This document shows positions 42,381 through 49,805 of a stretch of DNA of 64,000 nucleotides, piece by piece. Under the pieces are notes generated by a model. The model had not been told where the DNA came from. It saw nothing but the letters and a program-made list of their open reading frames with translations, and ran no database searches. Source of the stretch: JBHIKY01 sp042139015 (lineage in GTDB: Bacteria; Bacillota; Bacilli; Bacillales; Marinococcaceae). Each line of letters opens with the position of its first letter. Positions within the stretch are counted from its first letter, which is position 1. The stretch covers positions 10,049 through 74,048 of the forward strand of contig NZ_JBHIKY010000018.1 in NCBI RefSeq assembly GCF_042139015.1. Direction: 5' to 3'. The translations under genes were made by a program, and so were the position numbers.

Positions 42381-42397
42381 TGTCAACTTAGTTAACA
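42381..42397. promoter_or_regulatory. GlnR/TnrA box upstream of amt
   Basis: TGTCA-ACTTAGT-TAACA fits the TGTNA-N7-TNACA consensus exactly. It lies 34 bases before the amt start, so it could act as a repressor site at or after the promoter. Confidence 0.75.
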
Positions 42398-42589
42398 TCT
42401 AGCGTTAATTACATTTTACATGGATTTGCATAGGTTTCTACATTTACGTAAGATAATCTAACATAGTATTTAAATTTAATGGTCAACCGACAGCCCTATT
42501 AAGAAAAACCAGGTCCTGTGGCCAACATCGACACTAGCTCGTCCTGTGCGTCGTGGGAAGGTTGCTGGATTGTTTGTTACCCATGAATT

Positions 42590-42735
42590 TTCATAAAATG
42601 CTCCGTCAAAACGCTTCGCTTTCCGCGGGCACGGCTCAAGCCTCCTCGGCAGAAAGAACACTGCCTGAGAGTCTTGAGACTCGTGCTGTTCCCACAGGAG
42701 TCTACGCATTTTGACTACGCCAATGACCTGATTTC
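42590..42735. repeat. Composite intergenic repeat
   Basis: Sequence of the form CGCTTCGCTTTCCGCGGGCA ... CTCAAGCCTCCTCGG ... CTTGAGACTCGTGCTGTTCC ... CACAGGAGTC ... ATTTTGAC has the look of a widespread Bacillaceae intergenic repeat with internal inverted parts (CTCAAGCCTC against GTCTTGAG). A partial copy of the GCTTTCCGYGGGCA part recurs at 63803. Confidence 0.55.
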
Positions 42736-42940
42736 TCATCCAAAGAAATTAATATTCGTCTTTTAAGATGCTATTTTTATTTGTCCAAGCTTCTGCGTAC
42801 GGTCATTCTTTGACTTGTATTAATTTCAATACGAGAAATTCAATGTCACCCTTATGGTTATTATTCTTCGATTGAAGAACGGAAAGCGGCCGCCTGCAGG
42901 GATGAAATCAGCAAAATCCATATTTTCTTCTCTTTTAAAA

Positions 42941-42966
42941 AACCAGAAGCACTATGGCTTCTGGTT
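42941..42966 (-). terminator. Terminator overlapping the stop codon of the AbrB-type gene
   Basis: AACCAGAAGC (42941-42950) and GCTTCTGGTT (42957-42966) form a perfect stem; the minus strand continues TTTTTTAAAAG. The stop codon is inside the hairpin loop. Confidence 0.85.
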
Positions 42967-43998
42967 AATGGCTGCCTTTTTGATGACATGTACGAGAAGA
43001 GGTAAAAAGAGCATAAGTACCATAACCCGTATAATATGAAGACTTGAGACGAGAGTTGGCTCAAGCTGAAGAGCTATCGCTGTGGAACTCATTTCAGCCG
43101 CCCCCGCAGGGACAGTACTCAATAGACTCGTAACATACGGGAGATTCGTCAGCCATTCAAAAATTAACGCAAGAGACAGGCTGAACAAAAAATAAATGCC
43201 AAGCAGAGCAGCACTTGGCTTTCCAATTTCTTTGAGCTTAATTAAGGTAGGGCGGTCAAAGCGGATTCCGACCATTACACCAATAAATGCCTGCCCGATT
43301 CCTCCTATATATGAAGGAAGAGAGGCGTTTGCTCCCAGCACCCATTCACTAATAATAAATCCTGTAATAATTCCATAAAACAAAGTGCCGGCTGGAATTT
43401 TCAAAAATCTATATACGATAAGAGTCACTACCATTGCAGTACCGAATCCTATCATCGTGCCCGCCGTCACCACAGCTGTTTCGGTCCCGCTTGCTGCTAC
43501 CCGCATTCCATCCGGGTAAAAGAAGCCGACAAGAAAAGGAATGGAGAGAACAAAAAAAGTAATCCGTGCTGTATGGAAAGCAGCTACCATTCTATTATCC
43601 GCACCGTAATCACTGCTTAGCGCGATAACTTCCGAAGCGCCTCCAGGGACACAGCAAAAATATGCGGTCAGCGGATCAAGATTCGTCCAATGATTCATCA
43701 GCCATCCAATTCCCACGCCTCCGGCCAGCGTCAAAATTAAAGTGACGAGCAAAGGGAAGAAATAATGGCCGATCAGATAAAATAATTCGCTTTCCATCAT
43801 AAACCCAATATTTACACCGACAAGTGCAAGGGTTGCCCGAAATGGCCAGCCCTCAAAATTCAATCGTTTAATAAACAATCCATAAATAATGCCAGTAATT
43901 AATCCTCCAAGCAGCCAGCCTGCGGGAAGGTTCAAAACATTAAATAAACCTCCAATTCCTAACGCTGCCGCCAAACATATAATATGCGCAAGCTTCAT
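42952..43998 (-). CDS. AbrB family membrane transporter
   Basis: A roughly 348-residue membrane protein with about ten segments. Two repeated halves each carry a characteristic motif: C-C-V-P-G-G-A-S-E-V-I-A-L near residue 115 and S-T-V-P-A-G-A-A-E-M-S-S-T-A near 290, the marks of the AbrB/PF05145 group (once labelled ammonia monooxygenase). The group is thought to be a transporter; the substrate is not known. ATG at 43998 with GAAGGAT about eight bases upstream; the TTG/ATG upstream at 44028 is less likely. Confidence 0.87.
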   Translation of the reverse strand: MKLAHIICLAAALGIGGLFNVLNLPAGWLLGGLITGIIYGLFIKRLNFEGWPFRATLALVGVNIGFMMESELFYLIGHYFFPLLVTLILTLAGGVGIGWLMNHWTNLDPLTAYFCCVPGGASEVIALSSDYGADNRMVAAFHTARITFFVLSIPFLVGFFYPDGMRVAASGTETAVVTAGTMIGFGTAMVVTLIVYRFLKIPAGTLFYGIITGFIISEWVLGANASLPSYIGGIGQAFIGVMVGIRFDRPTLIKLKEIGKPSAALLGIYFLFSLSLALIFEWLTNLPYVTSLLSTVPAGAAEMSSTAIALQLEPTLVSSLHIIRVMVLMLFLPLLVHVIKKAAINQKP

Positions 43999-44130
43999 TT
44001 CAGATATCCTTCTTTCAACATTCAGCAATATATTTTTCTTCTTCTATTGTATCATTATTGATTTCCCTGTTTGAAAAAGAACAAAAAAAGGAAAAACACG
44101 AGAGACTAATCAGTTACAGGAGGAGTTACA

Positions 44131-44616
44131 ATGACTGCACTATACGATATGAAAGTAAAAACAGCGGAAGGAAAGGATAAGTATCTAGCGTCGTACAAAG
44201 GAAAGGTATTACTCATCGTAAATGTCGCTTCCGAATGCGGCTTTACTCCGCAGTATGAACAGCTGCAGGAAATATATGAGCGTTTTCAGGACCGCGGCTT
44301 TGAAGTGTTAGGCTTTCCTTCCAACGATTTTGGAGGGCAGGAGCCCGGTACTACAGAAGAAATCACCGAATTCTGCGAGACAAATTATGGTGTCACCTTT
44401 GATATATTCGATAAGGTTCATGCCAAAGGACCAGAGCGGCATCCGTTATATGAATATTTGATAGACAAAACCGATCCGGCGGGCAATGTCGATTGGAACT
44501 TTGAAAAATTCATTATTTCACGGCAGGGGGAAGTACTGGCAAGTTTTAAGAGTGACGTGAAACCGGATGATCCGCAGATTATAGATGTGATTGAAGCGGG
44601 GCTCGAACAGAAGTAA
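44131..44616 (+). CDS. Glutathione peroxidase family thiol peroxidase
   Basis: A 161-residue thioredoxin-fold peroxidase. The peroxidatic residue is Cys36 in V-A-S-E-C-G-F-T-P-Q-Y; Gln70 in F-G-G-Q-E-P and the Trp in V-D-W-N-F-E-K-F complete the site. A second Cys82 in F-C-E-T-N-Y-G is at the place of the resolving cysteine of thioredoxin-linked GPx enzymes, so bacillithiol or thioredoxin is a likelier donor than glutathione. It protects the cytoplasm from peroxides. RBS AGGAGG before the ATG. Single gene. Confidence 0.93.
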   Translation: MTALYDMKVKTAEGKDKYLASYKGKVLLIVNVASECGFTPQYEQLQEIYERFQDRGFEVLGFPSNDFGGQEPGTTEEITEFCETNYGVTFDIFDKVHAKGPERHPLYEYLIDKTDPAGNVDWNFEKFIISRQGEVLASFKSDVKPDDPQIIDVIEAGLEQK

Positions 44617-44736
44617 TAAATTAAAGGTGTGATCAGACTTTGCTGGGATTAGTATGAAGAAATGCTATTATCAGCTTTAATAGAGAAAAGTGACAGGGAA
44701 TAAACCAGTAATGAAGAAAGTGTTCCCTAATTAAGG

Positions 44737-44780
44737 TGACCCCCAAAAGTTAGATCAACTAATCTAACTTTTGGGGGTCA
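44737..44780. repeat. Perfect 19-bp inverted repeat resembling fused IS3-family ends
   Basis: TGACCCCCAAAAGTTAGAT (44737-44755) and its exact reverse complement (44762-44780) are separated by six bases. It begins TG and ends CA, as in IS3-group insertion sequences, whose ends often read TGACCCCCAAAAGTTAGA. There is no transposase. No target duplication is seen. Confidence 0.65.
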
Positions 44781-44861
44781 GTTAGTTGTGAAGAATTTCT
44801 GCGTAATGTTCCGCTCTCAGCCGAAACTATGCCTTTTCCCCCGCTCTTCAGGCACATAGCT

Positions 44862-44926
44862 CCTGATGTCCGCCAACCTATGGAAAATACCGCTTTTTGA
44901 AGAATTAGCGGATCTCTTGTCCGGCA
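44862..44926 (+). repeat. Dispersed intergenic repeat, copy 3
   Basis: Starts CCTGATGTCCGCCAA and ends TTAGCGGATCTCTTGTCCGG, the same arrangement as copy 1 on the other strand at 3519-3581 (65 versus 63 bases). Confidence 0.6.
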
Positions 44927-45080
44927 TCCAGCCAAAGAGAAATCCAGATGCGCCGGGCGGCTTCTGACGATACAAGCACACAGCTGAAGTTAGCGAATAC
45001 GGCTCTCGATTTCCTAGTTATCTGAAATGGCTGTCGCCTCATTGAAGAAAGACGCCAGCCGGCGCCTTTCGCACAGATGA

Positions 45081-45920
45081 TTACATATCCTCATACGGAA
45101 ATTCATCCGGATGATAGCCGTAACGCTTATTTTCATTCATTCCATCGATCGCCTGCAGATCCTCCGTGTCCAGACTGAAATCAAATACTTCTGCATTCGA
45201 GCGGATCCGCTCAGGAGTTACCGACTTAGGAATCGTCACTACATTATTTTCGAGACACCAGCGGATTAATATTTGTGCAGTTGATTTGTTATGCTTCTCT
45301 GCAATTTTTTGAATAACTTCATGATCAAGCAGATCACCTTTTCCCAGAGGCCGCCACGCTTCCAGCTGGACCCCTTCATTCTGGCAATATTCCAGGAGGC
45401 TTTTTTGAAAGAGACGGGGATGGAACTCCACCTGATTTACCATCGGAAATACTTTTGCCGTTTCTTTTAAACTTTCAAGGTGCTGATCGGTGAAATTACT
45501 TACTCCGATGGTCCGGACTTTTCCTTCCTCATACAGCTTTTCTAACGCGCCCCACGTTTCTTTATATTTTCCCGGCACCGGCCAGTGTATTAAATATAAA
45601 TCGACTATCTCAACCCCAAGCTTCTTTCGTGAACGTTCAAACGCTTCAAGTGTTTTCTCAAAGCCCTGCTCGTCGTTCCAGGCTTTTGTTGTAATAAATA
45701 TCTCTTCGCGGGGAACATCGCTTTCACGAATTGCTTCTCCTACACTCTCTTCGTTGTCATAAAAGGAGGCTGTATCGATGCTTCTATAGCCAGCCTGTAA
45801 GGCTTCTTTCACAGCCAGCTTTACTTCATCGCCAGCTTCTGCCTGGTATACACCAAGACCTGCCCATGGCATGTTCACACCATTAGAAAGTGTTGTTACT
45901 GCGTTTTGTATCGTATTCAT
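45081..45920 (-). CDS. Aldo/keto reductase
   Basis: A 279-residue AKR5-like NADPH-dependent carbonyl reductase (like B. subtilis YvgN). The catalytic tetrad is Asp49, Tyr54, Lys79 and His112, seen in S-I-D-T-A-S-F-Y, T-T-K-A-W and L-I-H-W-P-V-P. The cofactor part I-P-K-S-V-T-P-E-R-I is near residue 225. It detoxifies aldehydes such as methylglyoxal by family. ATG with AAAGGAGG nine bases upstream. It lies 15 bases after ung on the same strand and might be read with it. Confidence 0.92.
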   Translation of the reverse strand: MNTIQNAVTTLSNGVNMPWAGLGVYQAEAGDEVKLAVKEALQAGYRSIDTASFYDNEESVGEAIRESDVPREEIFITTKAWNDEQGFEKTLEAFERSRKKLGVEIVDLYLIHWPVPGKYKETWGALEKLYEEGKVRTIGVSNFTDQHLESLKETAKVFPMVNQVEFHPRLFQKSLLEYCQNEGVQLEAWRPLGKGDLLDHEVIQKIAEKHNKSTAQILIRWCLENNVVTIPKSVTPERIRSNAEVFDFSLDTEDLQAIDGMNENKRYGYHPDEFPYEDM

Positions 45921-45935
45921 AAGACATTTCCTCCT

Positions 45936-46610
45936 TTAGCTTCTCGAAATGCACCAATTAATCTCAGGCCTTCCCGCTTCTTTTAAGAATTGATTAGCTC
46001 TTGAAAACGGCCTGCTTCCAAAAAAACCTTTATGGGCGGAAAAAGGACTGGGATGCGGTGATTTAATAATCAGATGATGATTTTCCGTAATCAGCTCTTC
46101 TTTATTCTGAGCATGACGGCCCCATAACAAAAATACCACTGCATCCTTTTTGTTATTCACTTGATTGATCACTTCATGGGTAAAATGCTCCCAGCCTTTA
46201 CTTTGATGAGATCCCGCCTGGCCTGCCCGCACCGAAAGCACTGTATTAAGCAGCAGTACACCCTGCTCAGCCCAGCTGGTTAAACTGCCATGCTCTGGAA
46301 TCTCGCAGCCAATATCCTCGCTCAGTTCTTTGTGTATATTTTGAAGAGACGGCGGTATTTTGACCCCCGGCTGCACGGAAAAGCTTAAGCCGTGTGCCTG
46401 ATGGGGGCCATGGTATGGATCCTGACCTAAAATAACTACCTTTGTTTTTTCATATGAGGTGTAATGGAGGGCATTGAAAAGATCATGCATATCCGGATAA
46501 ACGTCACCTTTTTGATACTCTTTCTTTAGAAAATCCCTCAACTCAACGTAATACTGCTTTGAAAATTCTTTTCCAACATATGAATTCCAGTCATTTTTTA
46601 AAATATTCAA
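45936..46610 (-). CDS. ung: Uracil-DNA glycosylase
   Basis: A 224-residue family 1 UDG that removes uracil from DNA. The catalytic Asp64 is in G-Q-D-P-Y-H-G; the uracil-binding S-P-H-P-S-P-F-S loop with the second catalytic His is near residue 187. Start is a TTG at 46610 that overlaps the stop of the AlkD-like gene (TTGA) and has GGGTGAG six bases upstream, giving M-N-I-L-K-N-D-W, a normal UDG start. Thus two DNA repair genes are translationally linked. Confidence 0.95.
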   Translation of the reverse strand: MNILKNDWNSYVGKEFSKQYYVELRDFLKKEYQKGDVYPDMHDLFNALHYTSYEKTKVVILGQDPYHGPHQAHGLSFSVQPGVKIPPSLQNIHKELSEDIGCEIPEHGSLTSWAEQGVLLLNTVLSVRAGQAGSHQSKGWEHFTHEVINQVNNKKDAVVFLLWGRHAQNKEELITENHHLIIKSPHPSPFSAHKGFFGSRPFSRANQFLKEAGRPEINWCISRS

Positions 46611-47293
46611 CGTCTGCTCACCCTTTGAATGTGCTTCATCCCTTCTCTCCTGCTTAACGGAGCCAGCTTTTCCTTTTCAATAAAATCAGCGACAGATTCC
46701 GGAGCGGTCTTCGAATATTCCCTCAGAGCCCAGCCGATCGCTTTTTGAATAAAGAAATCGTTGTGATCGGCATTACTTCGGATATAATCAAACAACCGAT
46801 CTTCATCAGTAGATTCTTTATATTTTAATTGAAATAAAATCGCGGTCCTCCGCAGCCATTTATTTTCATGTGTCACCCATGTTTCCGTGTATTCAGGAAT
46901 ACGTTCTGGATAAGCCTGAAAATAGGAGCCGCAGATCTTGGCGGCTAACGGATCCACTGTGTCCCACCAGGGTTTTTCCGTAATGCAATAGATAAGAAAA
47001 TCAATGTCCTCTTCCTGCAGGTGTTTTTGGTAAAGATCGAGGGCATCGACTACTGCATATTGATATTCCCGTTCTTTCAGCCCCCAAACCTTCCGCAGCA
47101 GCTCCTTTTTTAATGGGGGCCGATGCCATTCATGCTCGCGTAAAAAGGGGTAAGTAAGGTTTCGTCTTTCCTGGCTCTTCAATCCAATAAAGGAAAAATG
47201 ATTTTTCATATATTTCTGCATCGGGCCGGCGTTATCTGGGTTGCGGTGACGTATTAGAATATCTTGAAATCGCTTTATTGACTCTTCTTCCAA
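46607..47293 (-). CDS. DNA alkylation repair protein, AlkD type
   Basis: A roughly 228-residue HEAT-repeat glycosylase that removes alkylated bases without base flipping. It shows M-Q-K-Y-M-K-N-H-F-S-F-I-G near residue 22, W-G-L-K-E-R-E-Y-Q-Y, P-W-W-D-T-V-D-P-L-A near 115 (catalytic Asp region) and H-E-N-K-W-L-R-R-T-A. I prefer a TTG start at 47293, with AGGAGG eight bases before it and a length like AlkD; an ATG at 47311 would place this site inside the gene. It is first in an alkD-ung pair. Confidence 0.88.
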   Translation of the reverse strand: MEEESIKRFQDILIRHRNPDNAGPMQKYMKNHFSFIGLKSQERRNLTYPFLREHEWHRPPLKKELLRKVWGLKEREYQYAVVDALDLYQKHLQEEDIDFLIYCITEKPWWDTVDPLAAKICGSYFQAYPERIPEYTETWVTHENKWLRRTAILFQLKYKESTDEDRLFDYIRSNADHNDFFIQKAIGWALREYSKTAPESVADFIEKEKLAPLSRREGMKHIQRVSRR

Positions 47294-47311
47294 CCTTGTC
47301 CCCTCCTGCAT

Positions 47312-47327
47312 TGTTTCATGTGAAACG
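47312..47327. other. Degenerate parS-like site
   Basis: TGTTTCATGTGAAACG differs from the parS consensus at two of 16 positions. It lies in the 37-base gap between the IMPase gene and alkD. It may be a weak or fading ParB site. Confidence 0.4.
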
Positions 47328-47330
47328 AAT

Positions 47331-48101
47331 TTACCGTTCAATAAGAGCTTTCAGCTGGGGGAAGATCTCAGGTGAACCTGATATTACAAAAAGACCTTTC
47401 TCTTCTTTGACAACTTCAGCTACACCACCGGCTTCCTCCAGTATTAATAAACCAGCTTCAATATCCCAGCTGTTGAGCTTTATTTCCCAATAACCATCCA
47501 TTCTCCCGCAGGCGACTTGCGAGAGATCAAGTGCAGCACCTCCGAGCCGGCGTATCCCGCCTATCTTTGGCAGAATATTATTAAAGTGGGTAAGATTATT
47601 ATCGGGGTCTGTTCCTTTATCATAAGGAAATCCAGTTCCGACAACTGCGCGGTCTAAAGCTTTTGTTTCAGATACGGTAATAGCTTTTTCATTTAAATAA
47701 GCACCCCCGCCTTTAATTGCTTCGTACATTTCCTGCAGCTTCGGCGCATACACCATACCTGCTACAGTTGTGCCTTTAAAGCGAATGCCGATAGAAATAC
47801 TGAAATGCGGCAGACCATGGGCATAATTAACCGTTCCGTCAATCGGGTCGATGATCCATTCGAAATCAGAATTTCCTTCATGCATGCCGCCTTCTTCGGT
47901 TCTCATTACGTGATCTGGATAATGCTTTTTTATCTTTTCTGTTAAAAATTTTTCTGTCCAAACGTCCATTTCTGTTACTAAATCAATTGCAGACGATTTA
48001 CTTTCCATATGCATCGGGCCCTCAAGGCGTTCGAGCTGCTTATCCCCCGCTTCGATAGACCACGTTTTTGCATGTTCAAGCATTTCATTCCATACCTTCA
48101 T
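47331..48101 (-). CDS. Inositol monophosphatase family protein
   Basis: A roughly 256-residue metal-dependent phosphatase (SuhB/YktC-like). Metal residues are seen in T-E-E-G-G near residue 70, W-I-I-D-P-I-D-G-T-V-N-Y near 84 and S-W-D-I-E-A-G-L near 211. Substrate may be inositol phosphate, fructose bisphosphate or a nucleotide phosphate such as PAP; sequence alone does not decide. The ATG at 48101 has AAGGAG eight bases upstream. It precedes alkD and ung on the same strand. Confidence 0.9.
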   Translation of the reverse strand: MKVWNEMLEHAKTWSIEAGDKQLERLEGPMHMESKSSAIDLVTEMDVWTEKFLTEKIKKHYPDHVMRTEEGGMHEGNSDFEWIIDPIDGTVNYAHGLPHFSISIGIRFKGTTVAGMVYAPKLQEMYEAIKGGGAYLNEKAITVSETKALDRAVVGTGFPYDKGTDPDNNLTHFNNILPKIGGIRRLGGAALDLSQVACGRMDGYWEIKLNSWDIEAGLLILEEAGGVAEVVKEEKGLFVISGSPEIFPQLKALIER

Positions 48102-48330
48102 CCTTCCAGCTCCTTTACCTTTCTTCATTCATCTTAATGTAAAATAACACAAAAATACAAAATTCTCGTATAAAGTTCTTTCCCTTCTTTTTTCTCATTC
48201 ATACCATTATTTATTTAGTGCAGATCTTCCAGGGATTGGCTCAGTTTATCCGAGGTTTTTTATAGCCAATTGCTGCCTAAGTCTTATATACTTAAAAGAA
48301 TAAAATATTGTCGTAAAAGGAAGAAACCAT

Positions 48331-48927
48331 ATGCTGGAACTAATATTAGAAACGTTAAAACAGCTCGGATTTTGGGGTCTGCTTATTGGAATTGGCATTG
48401 AAGCACTTTCTGTTCCGTTTCCAGCAGCAATCGTTTTTCTCGTTTATGGATACATCATGGAACCCAGCGGCTGGTCATGGCTGTTTATAGGTTTTGGATC
48501 GGCGGCGGCTTATACAGCTGTTGCTTTTATTCCATATTGGCTTTCTCTAAGGTACGATCATTTATTGCAAAAGCGTGTAAACTCGGCAGGAGCCCAGCGA
48601 ATGTTGAAGTTTATGGACAAATACAGGGAGTGGACGATTACAGCAGGACGAATTTTAGGAATGGGTTATATAGTCTACGTAGCGGCCTTTAGTAGAATTT
48701 CTCCACTTCGCTATGCTTTTTTTACTTTTATAGGCGTACTTCCTGTGGCCGTGCTGATGTTTTATCTCGGCTCACTTGGAAACATTGAAGCGGTATATAC
48801 TTGGTTTCAAAACATTCAATACATAATAACTGTCGTGATTATCGGCCTGTTGACGTATTATGTATATTACCGCATTAAACGGCGCAGCAAATATCGTTCA
48901 AAAGAGAATCAAAAAGCAGAATTATAA
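48331..48927 (+). CDS. DedA/VTT family membrane protein
   Basis: A 198-residue membrane protein of the DedA (SNARE-associated/VTT) family with about five segments. It keeps G-I-G-I-E-A-L-S-V-P-F-P-A-A near residue 20, where DedA proteins have E-x-x-x-P-x-P, and T-A-G-R-I-L-G near 110 in place of the usual F-x-R-F-x-P-G-x-R. Sequence departs from the canonical UptA type, so function is uncertain, but a lipid translocation role would match the family. GGAAG lies before the ATG. It converges on rlmH. Confidence 0.78.
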   Translation: MLELILETLKQLGFWGLLIGIGIEALSVPFPAAIVFLVYGYIMEPSGWSWLFIGFGSAAAYTAVAFIPYWLSLRYDHLLQKRVNSAGAQRMLKFMDKYREWTITAGRILGMGYIVYVAAFSRISPLRYAFFTFIGVLPVAVLMFYLGSLGNIEAVYTWFQNIQYIITVVIIGLLTYYVYYRIKRRSKYRSKENQKAEL

Positions 48928-48959
48928 AGAAAATCAGAGGCACTCACTTTATTTAGATC

Positions 48960-49448
48960 TTATTTATGATAAGGACTCCCTGCGTTGATTTGAAACGCAC
49001 GGTAAACCTGCTCCATTAAAACGAGGCGTATCAACTGATGAGGAAATGTCAGTCGGGAAAAGGACCATAACAAGTTACTTTCATTTAAGATACGTTGGTC
49101 TAAACCAAGTGATCCGCCAATGATAAACGTAATTCTGCTTTTCCCATGCAGAGCGAGCTCGCTTATTTTAGAAGCGAGTTCTTCTGACGATAACATTTTT
49201 CCTCCTGGTTCGAGCGCAATCACATAAGATCCTGCTGGTATTTTAGCAAGGATTCGCCCGCCTTCTTTTTGTTTTATTTGTTCCTTTTCTTTCGTGCTGG
49301 CCATCTCAGGAGTTTTTTCATCGGCCAGCTCCACAATTGAACATTTCGCATGTCCTTTTAATCGTTTTTTATATTCTTCGATTCCATGTTTCAAATAGGT
49401 TTCTTTTATTTTCCCAATTGTAATAATGGTAATATTCAACAATTGCAA
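48960..49448 (-). CDS. rlmH: 23S rRNA (pseudouridine-1915-N3)-methyltransferase
   Basis: A SPOUT methyltransferase of about 159-162 residues that modifies helix 69 of 23S rRNA on the 70S ribosome. The knot region F-I-I-G-G-S-L-G-L near residue 108 and the end F-P-H-Q-L-I-R-L-V-L-M-E-Q-V-Y-R-A-F-Q-I-N-x-G-x-P-Y-H-K are family invariants. Three TTG codons (49448, 49442, 49439) are possible starts after GGGGATAA; the third gives M-N-I-T-I-I-T-I-G like B. subtilis. Order rlmH-yyzF-htrA is conserved with B. subtilis. Confidence 0.95.
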   Translation of the reverse strand: MQLLNITIITIGKIKETYLKHGIEEYKKRLKGHAKCSIVELADEKTPEMASTKEKEQIKQKEGGRILAKIPAGSYVIALEPGGKMLSSEELASKISELALHGKSRITFIIGGSLGLDQRILNESNLLWSFSRLTFPHQLIRLVLMEQVYRAFQINAGSPYHK

Positions 49449-49467
49449 TTATCCCCTTTTCAAAAAA

Positions 49468-49771
49468 TTATCCACAGTATTTATCCACATATTCACACCT
49501 GTCCTTCTGCCATTCCATAAATTTTATACACAGACTGATCCGTACAATAACAACACTTTGTGGATAAAATATTGTTTTTTTTTTCCATTATTGGAGGCTC
49601 ACCTGTCTTGTCAATTGCATCGTCAAGTCCTCGTTCTGCATGGGCTGCACACGTATAAATCATCGATAACCTCCTCCTTGTCCACATCTATTTTATCATG
49701 CTCTTCTGTTAAGTAAATACAGTTTATCCACAAGCTGGACCGTCTATCGTGTGATTGTATAGTTATCCACA
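49468..49771. promoter_or_regulatory. DnaA-box cluster
   Basis: Six exact TTATNCACA boxes in 304 bases: 49468-49476, 49481-49489, 49524-49532 (TTATACACA), 49559-49567 (reverse), 49724-49732 and 49763-49771. Near matches lie at 49488 (ATATTCACA) and 49678 (TTGTCCACA). The small gene yyzF sits inside. oriC-proximal DnaA-box clusters of this kind in B. subtilis hold DnaA to tune initiation. Confidence 0.82.
49493..49663 (-). CDS. yyzF: CxxH/CxxC small protein (YyzF/BA_5709 family)
   Basis: A 56-residue protein with two metal-ligand-like pairs: C-A-A-H at residues 5-8 and C-Y-C near 39 (K-C-C-Y-C), followed by a S-V-Y stretch, as in the CxxH/CxxC family. It probably binds zinc. Its role is unknown. 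The ATG at 49663 has GGAGG six bases before it. Its place between htrA and rlmH is conserved in Bacillus. It lies inside the DnaA-box cluster. Confidence 0.82.
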   Translation of the reverse strand: MIYTCAAHAERGLDDAIDKTGEPPIMEKKNNILSTKCCYCTDQSVYKIYGMAEGQV

Positions 49772-49805
49772 AAACAACCCCCGGGAGACATGCTCCCGGA
49801 GGCTG

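Larger units (their letters stand above)
42348..42951. other. Gene-free stretch between amt and the AbrB-type permease gene
   Basis: About 600 bases without a believable gene. It contains the GlnR/TnrA box and amt promoter region in the first 130 bases, then a composite intergenic repeat at about 42590-42735 and a terminator at 42941-42966. Confidence 0.65.
44617..45080. other. Gene-free stretch between the peroxidase and the aldo/keto reductase
   Basis: No gene. It has the perfect 44-base palindrome at 44737-44780 and dispersed repeat copy 3 at 44862-44926. Confidence 0.65.

Noticed and set aside
44737..44780. Ordinary terminator of the peroxidase gene
   Set aside because: It is 120 bases after the stop, has no T-run, and its TG...CA ends look like insertion sequence termini; not fully excluded.
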